Positions 1-5,430 of a DNA stretch of 5,430 nt are shown piece by piece. Position numbers and translations under genes: made by a program. Source of the stretch: Desulfobacterales bacterium (GTDB lineage: Bacteria; Desulfobacterota; Dissulfuribacteria; Dissulfuribacterales; JAMONC01); NCBI GenBank assembly GCA_027066725.1, contig JAMONC010000353.1:1-5430 (forward strand), written 5' to 3'. The notes beneath the pieces were generated by a model, which ran no database searches, had not been told where the DNA came from, and was given only the letters and a program-made list of their open reading frames with translations. Every line of letters begins with the position of its first letter. The stretch's first letter is position 1.

Positions 1-935
1 CATAAATTTTGTTGTGCACAAGCTCCATAAATACTAAGAGTTCCTGTGTCTTCATAATATGAAGTAAATGAGTATATAGAATATGATAGTCCTCGCTTTT
101 CTCTTATTTCTTGGAAAATCCTAGAACTCATTGAGCCACCAAGTATTACATTAAAGATAGAGTATAAGAACCTTTTAGAGCTTTTGGCTGTAGGAGCATA
201 GCAACTTAATATAAAGTGAGCTTGTTCAGTTTTTTTAAAGAATGTTTTTATGCCTAAATTAGGAGTTGGAGCTAGAGTCCTTTTAGGACCATGTCCTTTA
301 GGAATTTTTATAAAAAATTTGTTTACTAGTTCTACAAAATGCTCATGTTCAACGTCTCCTGCCCCTGCTATTACTATACGTGATGCTCTATATGAATCAG
401 AGAAAAATTGTTTAATATCTTGATCTGTGATGGATAAAATAGAAGTTTTTGTTCCTAAAATAGAATGGCTAAGTCCGTGGTTAGGCCAATAGAAACTAGG
501 AAATATTTCATGTATATATTCATCTGGACTATCTTCTACCATGTTAATTTCTTGTATTATTACATCTTTCTCTTTTTTAAGTTCTGTTTTTTCAAATTTA
601 GAATTCAAAAATAAATCTGCAAATAATTCTATAATATTTTCTAGATGGTTACTTAAAACCTTAGCATGAAGACATGTAGTTTCTTTAGAGGTGAATGCAT
701 TAGAAAATCCACCCATTTGATCAAATTCTTTTGCAATATCTAGTGCGCTTCTTTTTTGAGTTCCTTTAAAAAGCATATGTTCTAAAAAATGAGAGATACC
801 TTCTTTCCCTAGAGGGTCATCTCTCGAGCCAATATTGATCCATATACCAATAGATACTGACTTAGAAAAAGAAAGGCGTTCGCTTATAACACGAACGCCA
901 TTTTCAAGCACACTTCTTTTTCTATTTGTTTTCAT
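1..935 (-). CDS. M16-family zinc metallopeptidase (pitrilysin/processing-peptidase type), 3' end off window
   Basis: This is a partial gene: 311 residues can be read from an ATG at 935-933 to the window edge, with no stop. The family hydrolyses peptides in a closed two-domain chamber, and bacterial single-chain members are usually a little over 400 residues, so roughly the last quarter is missing. The inverted zinc motif HFLEH is visible (His49, Glu52, His53), and the third ligand is probably Glu129 in IIQEINMVED, with Glu122 also matching the family pattern. The second domain begins near residue 165 and contains GGSMSSRIFQEIREKRGLSY (266-285), the signature that holds the substrate-binding Arg/Tyr pair. 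All catalytic residues are present, so it looks active. No signal peptide is seen at the N-terminus, which suggests a cytosolic protein. The ATG lies inside the end of pnp (14-nt overlap) and no Shine-Dalgarno precedes it, so translation is probably coupled to pnp. The physiological substrate cannot be told from sequence. Confidence 0.93.
   Translation of the reverse strand, partial: MKTNRKRSVLENGVRVISERLSFSKSVSIGIWINIGSRDDPLGKEGISHFLEHMLFKGTQKRSALDIAKEFDQMGGFSNAFTSKETTCLHAKVLSNHLENIIELFADLFLNSKFEKTELKKEKDVIIQEINMVEDSPDEYIHEIFPSFYWPNHGLSHSILGTKTSILSITDQDIKQFFSDSYRASRIVIAGAGDVEHEHFVELVNKFFIKIPKGHGPKRTLAPTPNLGIKTFFKKTEQAHFILSCYAPTAKSSKRFLYSIFNVILGGSMSSRIFQEIREKRGLSYSIYSFTSYYEDTGTLSIYGACAQQNL
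865..899 (-). terminator. Terminator-like hairpin inside the start of the M16 gene
   Basis: Read on the minus strand, GGCGTTCG (899-892) and CGAACGCC (882-875) form a perfect 8-bp stem with six G/C pairs around a 9-nt loop. It is followed directly by TTTCTTTTTC (874-865). This is the shape of an intrinsic terminator, and it begins 23 nt after the pnp stop codon. It is nevertheless in frame within codons 12-24 of the M16 gene, whose protein sequence there (ENGVRVISE) fits the family. It may end part of the pnp transcripts or act as an attenuator that translating ribosomes suppress. The U-tract is interrupted by a C, so strength is uncertain. Confidence 0.4.
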
Positions 936-3132
936 CTGTTTTATTATGTCGGATATTAGTTTGATTGTTTCTGTGTCCTTTTGGATTTTTTGGGCCATGA
1001 TGTTCAGATGCGTGATGATGTCTTGCTGTATTGCTTGAAGAGGGTATATCTTTTGGTTGTTCTAATAAAGCTTTTCTTGATAATTTTATACGTCCTTGAG
1101 AATCTATTTCTATTACCTTAACAATGATCTCATCCCCTTCATTTACGATATCAGAGACATTTTTTATATGTTTGTGATCTAATTGCGATATATGAACTAA
1201 GCCATCAGTTCCTGGAAATATCTCTACAAATGCACCAAAATCTGTAATTCTTTTTACAACGCCTTTATATACTTTGCCTACCTCTGCTTCTTGAGTTAGT
1301 TCTTTAATCATCTCAATTGCTTTATCTGCAGCAGAGGCTTCTGGAGCAAAGATGTGTACAGCACCAGTGTCTTCAATATCTATTTTAACTCCACAGGCAG
1401 ATATAATATTCTTTATGTGTTTTCCACCTGGGCCAATTAAGTCTCTAATTTTATCTGGATTTATAGTAATAGTGGTTATTTTAGGTGCATGGATAGATAG
1501 TTCTGCCCTAGGTTTATCTATAACCTGCTCCATCTTAGAGAGTATATGAAGCCTTGCCTTTTTTGCCTGGGTAATTGCTTTATGCAAGATATCACGACTA
1601 AGGCCAGATATCTTTATATCCATCTGAAGAGCAGTGATACCCTCTTTAGTGCCAGCTACTTTAAAATCCATATCACCTAAGTGATCTTCATCCCCTAAGA
1701 TATCTGAGAGAATAATTACTTGATCTTCTTCTTTTATAAGTCCCATTGCAACCCCTGCAACCATATCTCTTATAGGAATGCCTGCATCCATCATTGCAAG
1801 GGTACCACCACAAACAGTTGCCATGGAAGAAGAGCCGTTTGATTCAAGGACCTCAGAGACTATTCTTATAGTATATAGAAAATCATCTGGTGGTGGCACA
1901 ACAGAAGCTAGAGCCCTTTCTGCTAGTGCACCGTGACCTATGTCTCTTCTTGCAGGTCCTTTTAAAGGCCTTACTTCACCAACACAATAAGGTGGGAAAT
2001 TATAATGTAACATAAAATGCTTAAAGGTTTGTCCTCCAGGAGATTCTATCCTTTGTTCATCCTCAGAGCTTCCAAGGGTTACAACCGCGAGTACTTGGGT
2101 TTCACCTCTGGTGAAAAAGGCAGATCCATGGGTTCTTGGAAGTTCACCCACCGAACATGTAATAGGCCTTATTTCATCAAAAGCTCTTCCATCAATGCGC
2201 CTTTTTTCATGGACAATCATATGGCGCATACGTTCTTTTTCTAACTCTTTTAGAAAAGATGCGATTTCTTGTTCTCTTCCTTCATATTCTTTGCTGATAG
2301 TTTCTATTATTTCATTTTTAAGTGCTTTTTTAGCCTTATTTCTTTCAACCTTAGTTGGTATCCTTATAACTTGCTCCATTTTATCTAGGGCAAGTTCTCT
2401 TATCTTTTTCTCAAGTTCTGTATCTTTTTGAGGTGTCTGTATACTAAATTTAGGTTTACCTGCTTTTTCTCTAAGATCTTGTTGTAATTGTAAGAGAGGT
2501 TTTAATGCCTCATGTCCAAAATATATTGCATCTAAGACTTCATCTTCTGGTAAAACTGCTACCCCACCTTCAACCATTACAATAGCATCCTGAGTTCCAG
2601 CTACAATGATATTGACATCAGATTTTTCAAGTTGAGTCTTAGTGGGATTAGCAACAAATTTTCCATCAACTCTTCCTACTCTTACTCCAGCAATTGGACC
2701 GTCAAAAGGTATATCTGAAATAGTAAGAGCTGCAGATGCTGCTGTAATAGCAATAACATCTGGATCTATTTCTGGATCTGCAGACAGTACTGTTGCAATA
2801 ATTTGCGTGTCATAATTGTAGCCTTCTGGGAATCTGGGTCTAAGGGGTCTGTCTATAAAACGAGAGGTTAATATCTCTTTTTCACTTGGTCTTCCAATTT
2901 CTCTTCTAAAGTAACTACCAGGAATCCTACCCGCTGCATAATACATCTCTTGGTAATCTACTAAAAGTGGGAGAAAGTCAAGTCCCTCGCGAGGTTCACC
3001 AGATGTAACAGCAGTGACTAACACTACTGTTTCCCCCATGCCTGCAAGGATGGCACCATTTGCCTGTTTGGCAACTCGACCTGTCTCCATCCAAAAAGGC
3101 ATCCCGTTTAGTGTTGTCTCAAGCCTTATCAT
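922..3132 (-). CDS. pnp: Polyribonucleotide nucleotidyltransferase (PNPase)
   Basis: PNPase is a trimeric 3'-5' phosphorolytic exoribonuclease that releases nucleoside diphosphates and can also add tails; it acts in the cytoplasm, often in the RNA degradosome. From the ATG the protein has 736 residues, slightly longer than the common 700-710. Order of domains: first RNase PH core (about 1-225) with the RNA-binding FRR loop (75-77); helical linker (about 235-310); second, catalytic RNase PH core (about 312-545) with the phosphate-binding GSSSMATVCGG (433-443) and the metal-binding segment DEDHLGDMDFK (481-491); KH domain with GPGGK (567-571); S1 domain (about 619-689); then a polar tail of about 47 residues rich in His and Asn. 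An in-frame TTG four codons upstream (3144-3142) is an alternative start. GAAAGG (3152-3147) lies 14 nt before the ATG but only 2 nt before the TTG, so I prefer ATG. The gene follows rpsO, as in many bacteria, with paired inverted repeats in the leader that suggest RNA-level control. Confidence 0.97.
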   Translation of the reverse strand: MIRLETTLNGMPFWMETGRVAKQANGAILAGMGETVVLVTAVTSGEPREGLDFLPLLVDYQEMYYAAGRIPGSYFRREIGRPSEKEILTSRFIDRPLRPRFPEGYNYDTQIIATVLSADPEIDPDVIAITAASAALTISDIPFDGPIAGVRVGRVDGKFVANPTKTQLEKSDVNIIVAGTQDAIVMVEGGVAVLPEDEVLDAIYFGHEALKPLLQLQQDLREKAGKPKFSIQTPQKDTELEKKIRELALDKMEQVIRIPTKVERNKAKKALKNEIIETISKEYEGREQEIASFLKELEKERMRHMIVHEKRRIDGRAFDEIRPITCSVGELPRTHGSAFFTRGETQVLAVVTLGSSEDEQRIESPGGQTFKHFMLHYNFPPYCVGEVRPLKGPARRDIGHGALAERALASVVPPPDDFLYTIRIVSEVLESNGSSSMATVCGGTLAMMDAGIPIRDMVAGVAMGLIKEEDQVIILSDILGDEDHLGDMDFKVAGTKEGITALQMDIKISGLSRDILHKAITQAKKARLHILSKMEQVIDKPRAELSIHAPKITTITINPDKIRDLIGPGGKHIKNIISACGVKIDIEDTGAVHIFAPEASAADKAIEMIKELTQEAEVGKVYKGVVKRITDFGAFVEIFPGTDGLVHISQLDHKHIKNVSDIVNEGDEIIVKVIEIDSQGRIKLSRKALLEQPKDIPSSSNTARHHHASEHHGPKNPKGHRNNQTNIRHNKTDENK

Positions 3133-3144
3133 AGCCCTTGCCAA

Positions 3145-3152
3145 TACCTTTC
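3145..3152 (-). promoter_or_regulatory. Weak ribosome-binding region of pnp
   Basis: GAAAGG is read at 3152-3147 on the minus strand. It lies 14 nt before the ATG (3132) and only 2 nt before the alternative TTG (3144). A second purine run, CAAGGG, ends 2 nt before the ATG. Neither spacing is ideal, so initiation may be weak or regulated, and the choice of start is open. Confidence 0.4.
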
Positions 3153-3170
3153 AAATTTTATTTAAAATTT
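3153..3170 (-). repeat. A/T-only inverted repeat next to the pnp ribosome-binding site
   Basis: On the plus strand AAATTTTA (3153-3160) and TAAAATTT (3163-3170) are perfect reverse complements separated by TT. In the pnp leader RNA this could form a weak A-U hairpin that ends one base before GAAAGG. Its pure A/T composition means it could also arise by chance in such AT-rich intergenic DNA. Confidence 0.4.
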
Positions 3171-3179
3171 ATAATCTAG

Positions 3180-3208
3180 GATCAGACCCTAAAATTTAGG
3201 GTCTGATC
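3180..3208. repeat. Perfect 29-bp palindrome in the rpsO-pnp intergenic region
   Basis: GATCAGACCCTAAA (3180-3193) is followed by one central A and then the exact reverse complement (3195-3208). As RNA it gives a 13-bp stem with a 3-nt loop. On the minus strand, where the genes lie, it is not followed by a T-run (CTAGATTATAA follows), so it is not a standard rpsO terminator. On the plus strand it is followed by TTTT, but no plus-strand gene is present to be terminated. In Escherichia coli the corresponding region carries hairpins used for rpsO mRNA 3'-end formation and for RNase III-dependent autoregulation of pnp; a similar role is inferred here. A dispersed REP-like repeat is the main alternative. 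Confidence 0.75.
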
Positions 3209-3234
3209 TTTTAAAATTAAGCAATAAGCTACTA

Positions 3235-3504
3235 TTATTTTCTTAGACCAAGCTCTTTTATTAGCTTTCTATAACGCATAATGTCTTTACGTTTAAGATA
3301 ATCAAGCAATCTTCTTCTTTGTCCTACAAGTTTTAGAAGTCCTCTTCTTGATGCATGATCTTTCTTATGCACTTTAAAATGTTCTGTAAGGTACTGGATT
3401 CTGGCAGTAAGGAGAGCGATCTGCACTTCTGGTGAACCAGTATCTGTGCTGTGTAATTTAAATCGCTCGATAATTTCCTTTTTTTGTTCTGGGTCCAAAA
3501 CCAC
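3235..3504 (-). CDS. rpsO: 30S ribosomal protein S15
   Basis: The product is 89 residues, exactly the usual length of S15, a primary binder of the central domain of 16S rRNA near the helix 20/21/22 junction. The hallmark segments are all present: [16 protein letters not shown] (residues 21-36), [20 protein letters not shown] (45-64) and LLDYLKRKD (65-73), ending in GLRK. The start is GTG, chosen because a strong Shine-Dalgarno (AAGGAGG) sits 9 nt upstream and the resulting length matches the family. It lies 41 nt downstream of truB and about 100 nt upstream of pnp, the classical truB-rpsO-pnp order. S15 often represses its own translation by binding its leader; a possible supporting structure is reported separately. 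Confidence 0.98.
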   Translation of the reverse strand: MVLDPEQKKEIIERFKLHSTDTGSPEVQIALLTARIQYLTEHFKVHKKDHASRRGLLKLVGQRRRLLDYLKRKDIMRYRKLIKELGLRK

Positions 3505-3513
3505 CGGTTTATT

Positions 3514-3520
3514 CCTCCTT
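3514..3520 (-). promoter_or_regulatory. Strong Shine-Dalgarno of rpsO
   Basis: AAGGAGG is read on the minus strand at 3520-3514, followed by a 9-nt spacer to the GTG start. It is the strongest ribosome-binding site in the window, as expected for a ribosomal protein gene, and it fixes the non-ATG start of rpsO. Confidence 0.85.
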
Positions 3521-3545
3521 CACGCCTTAAATTAATTTTTTTCGT

Positions 3546-4496
3546 TTAGACCCAAACTCTTAGAGTTTTGAGCCTATCAGTGTTGTTAAAAGTATCAGGT
3601 GGCCATGAAATTATAGCCACAAGTTCTAGGTTTTCTGGGTTGTTATATGATTTTTCTTTTACTAAACGTAAAAAAGATGAAGTTTTAGTATCTACCTCTT
3701 GAATCTCTACTAATTCTTCTATTAAGGCTATAGAGACTTCTTTTCCTTGACGCAAATCTGTAGCAGTATCATCAGGGATTATTACATAAGGTATATGTGC
3801 TAAAGCTTCATCTTCAGTTATTAGAAACTTATCAAGTTCTCCTTTAGTGATCGCTTCTTCAATCTTTTTAGGAGTATATGCTTTATCAATTGAAAAAGGT
3901 CCGCTTTTTATTCGAGTTAATGAGGCTAGATGGGCACCACAGCCTAATTTCAAACCAAATTCATGAGCTATAGAACGTATATATGTACCTTTTGTACAGT
4001 AAATTCTAAATGATACTTCCGAACCTTTTAAACTAAGTATATCAAATGAGAATATTTCAATTTCTCTAGGTTCTTTTTTTATTACGATTCCTTTTCTGGC
4101 AAACTTATAAAGAGGTATTCCCCTATGTTTTGCAGCAGAATATGCTGGGGGTACCTGCATTTGCTTCCCTATAAAGGTGTTGGCAATACTTTTTAATGTT
4201 TCAATGTTTATATCAGCAGATATTTCTCTTTTTTCTATAATCTTTCCAAAAGCATCATAACTATCTGTTATAACACCTAATTTTATAATTCCTTCATAGA
4301 GTTTATTACCTGCCATTATGAACTGTACAAGTTTTGTTGCTCTTCCAATACAGAGAGGTAATACTCCTGTTGCAATGGGATCAAGAGTACCCGTGTGTCC
4401 AACTCTCTTAATATTGAAGCATTTCCTTGCCCATTGAACCATCTTAAATGAAGTGACTCCTTTTGGTTTATTTATAACAATTACTCCATTAACCAT
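3546..4496 (-). CDS. truB: tRNA pseudouridine(55) synthase
   Basis: TruB converts U55 in the T-loop of nearly all elongator tRNAs to pseudouridine and also acts as a tRNA folding chaperone. The 316-residue length is normal (E. coli has 314). The catalytic aspartate is Asp39 in GHTGTLDPIATGVLP (33-47). Further family motifs are seen: LGVITDSYDAFG with the upstream conserved Tyr (KLYEGIIKLG), QVPPAYSAAKHRGIPLYKFA (about residues 114-133), and the KGTYIRSIAHEFG block followed by LTRIKSGPFSI. The C-terminal part (EALAHIPYVIIPDD ... LKTLRVWV) matches the TruB C-terminal extension. The ATG lies 6 nt after the stop of the DHH gene. The only purine-rich Shine-Dalgarno candidate, GGAG (4514-4511), is 14 nt away, so translation is probably coupled to the upstream gene. 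Confidence 0.97.
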   Translation of the reverse strand: MVNGVIVINKPKGVTSFKMVQWARKCFNIKRVGHTGTLDPIATGVLPLCIGRATKLVQFIMAGNKLYEGIIKLGVITDSYDAFGKIIEKREISADINIETLKSIANTFIGKQMQVPPAYSAAKHRGIPLYKFARKGIVIKKEPREIEIFSFDILSLKGSEVSFRIYCTKGTYIRSIAHEFGLKLGCGAHLASLTRIKSGPFSIDKAYTPKKIEEAITKGELDKFLITEDEALAHIPYVIIPDDTATDLRQGKEVSIALIEELVEIQEVDTKTSSFLRLVKEKSYNNPENLELVAIISWPPDTFNNTDRLKTLRVWV

Positions 4497-4502
4497 ATAA
4501 AA

Positions 4503-5430
4503 TTACACATCTCCACTTTCAGATTTGATTTCTGCTAAAAGTTCTGCATCTGTTTCTAATAATAGATCTTCAATACGTTGAAGTAACTTTTCTCTTACTT
4601 CTTGTACAGTACCTGTAGTTCTAAACCCTGCAGCAAAGAAGTGTCCGCCTCCACCAAATTCTTTAGCAACTCTTGCAACATTGAAAAATCTTTTTGATCG
4701 TAAGCTTACAGCACAATGTCCGGAATGCACTTCTCTTATAAAAATAGCAACTTCTACTGTATTAATGCATCTTGCATAAGATACAAAATCTTCAGAATCA
4801 GCCTCAGTTGCCTTGGATATTTTAAACATTTCAGGGGTGGCATGTATTGTTGCAATTTTACCATTTAAACGTATGTCCAATGTTTTTAAGACTAAAGCCA
4901 AAAGTTGAAGCCTTCTTAGAGGATAATTTTGATAAAGCATTTGAGCTATAAAGTCAGGTCTAGCTCCTAATCCCACAAGTTTTTTAGCCATTTCAAAGGA
5001 TAGTTCAGTAGTATTATTATGTCTAAAACAGCCTGTATCTGTCAAAATTGCTGTATAAAGACTTTCGGCAATATCTGGATAAATAGGCCAATTTAGTTCT
5101 TCTAATAACCAAAAGATAAGGGCTCCCGTAGCAAAAAGTGATGGATCTTGATAACAAATAGTAACATCAGGTTCTTCATCACTTAGATGATGATCAATTA
5201 CAATCCGTTTACTTGTTGTATAAAATATTTCTTCTCCTTTTGGTCCAATCCTTTTAGGTTCACTACAATCTAGTATTATTAAAGTTGTATCCTTTGAGAT
5301 ATGTGACGCATCATTAGTGATTTTGTCACTTCCTTTTAAAAATTTAAGTTGATCTGGAACAGTATCCGCACAATACATAGTTACATTTTTATCTTGTAAC
5401 ATAAGAGAAGTTCCTAAAGCTAACATTGAA
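4503..5430 (-). CDS. DHH/DHHA1 phosphoesterase, NrnA-like (oligoribonuclease / pAp phosphatase), 5' end off window
   Basis: The frame is open to the right edge, and the codon before the first internal ATG (5426-5424) is Ser, so the visible SMLALGTSLML is the continuation of the family's DGDAIGS motif I, which lies just outside. Numbering from that internal Met, the DHH domain shows Asp53 in IILDCSEP, the DHH triad (78-80) in IDHHLSD, and Asp130 in AILTDTGCFRHNNTT. The DHHA1 domain ends with FGGGGHFFAAGF (GGGGH at 258-262), which binds substrate. About 310 residues are visible, so only the first few dozen residues are missing. NrnA-type enzymes degrade 2-5 nt RNAs from one end and can dephosphorylate 3'-phosphoadenosine-5'-phosphate, using Mn2+. 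Position upstream of truB is typical. Preference between nanoRNase and pAp phosphatase activity cannot be told here. Confidence 0.92.
   Translation of the reverse strand, partial: SMLALGTSLMLQDKNVTMYCADTVPDQLKFLKGSDKITNDASHISKDTTLIILDCSEPKRIGPKGEEIFYTTSKRIVIDHHLSDEEPDVTICYQDPSLFATGALIFWLLEELNWPIYPDIAESLYTAILTDTGCFRHNNTTELSFEMAKKLVGLGARPDFIAQMLYQNYPLRRLQLLALVLKTLDIRLNGKIATIHATPEMFKISKATEADSEDFVSYARCINTVEVAIFIREVHSGHCAVSLRSKRFFNVARVAKEFGGGGHFFAAGFRTTGTVQEVREKLLQRIEDLLLETDAELLAEIKSESGDV

Noticed and set aside
835..3199. Plus-strand open frames of about 60-106 codons (for example at 835-1038, 1352-1549, 2017-2244, 2111-2431, 3014-3199).
   Set aside because: They lie antisense, wholly or mostly, to strongly supported pnp or M16 coding sequence, have no recognisable protein family, and look like chance frames in AT-rich DNA.
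3180..3212. Reading the palindrome plus TTTT as an intrinsic terminator.
   Set aside because: The T-run follows only on the plus strand, where there is no gene; on the gene strand no T-run follows. It could still stop antisense transcription, but nothing in the window shows that.
3133..3234. A separate promoter for pnp between rpsO and pnp (TATAAA-like stretch near 3168-3175, minus strand).
   Set aside because: A TATAAA-like hexamer is easy to find in such AT-rich DNA, and no convincing -35 box is found about 17 nt upstream. Transcript-start mapping would be needed.
4497..4502. A frameshift or fusion between the DHH gene and truB, because the gap is only 6 nt.
   Set aside because: Both proteins are complete at this junction: the DHHA1 GGGGH motif and C-terminal helix precede the stop, and truB starts at the usual place before its conserved VINKPKG.
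1..5430. A novel defence, mobile or other accessory system.
   Set aside because: All five genes belong to well-known housekeeping families in a common order. There are no repeats of CRISPR type, transposase or integrase fragments, or compositional breaks that I can see.

Overview
The window is an AT-rich bacterial segment that carries one co-directional gene cluster, entirely on the minus strand. In transcription order (right to left) it holds a DHH-family phosphoesterase of the NrnA type (5' end off the window), truB (tRNA pseudouridine-55 synthase), rpsO (ribosomal protein S15), pnp (polynucleotide phosphorylase) and an M16-family zinc peptidase (3' end off the window). The order DHH/NrnA - truB - rpsO - pnp - M16 is a core housekeeping arrangement. 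From general knowledge of this order and the look of the proteins I would place the organism among AT-rich Desulfobacterota (former Deltaproteobacteria) or a neighbouring phylum. That placement is an inference and is weak without a database search. There is no sign of mobile elements, CRISPR, tRNA or rRNA.

Layout: the DHH gene ends 6 nt before truB. truB ends 41 nt before rpsO, which has a strong Shine-Dalgarno and a GTG start. rpsO is followed by about 100 nt of non-coding DNA containing a perfect 14-bp-arm palindrome and a second, purely A/T inverted repeat next to the pnp ribosome-binding region. pnp can start at ATG (3132) or at an in-frame TTG four codons earlier. The M16 gene starts inside the last codons of pnp (14-nt overlap), lacks a visible Shine-Dalgarno, and carries a terminator-like hairpin with a T-rich tail inside its first 25 codons. 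No gene-free stretch exceeds about 100 nt.

Functionally the cluster joins translation (S15, tRNA modification) with RNA turnover. PNPase shortens RNA from the 3' end, and NrnA-type enzymes remove the 2-5 nt leftovers and can dephosphorylate pAp. The M16 peptidase is a common but poorly explained neighbour of pnp. I see no convincing new multi-gene system here. What deserves a second look is the likely RNA-level regulation around rpsO and pnp, and the terminator-like element buried in the M16 reading frame.
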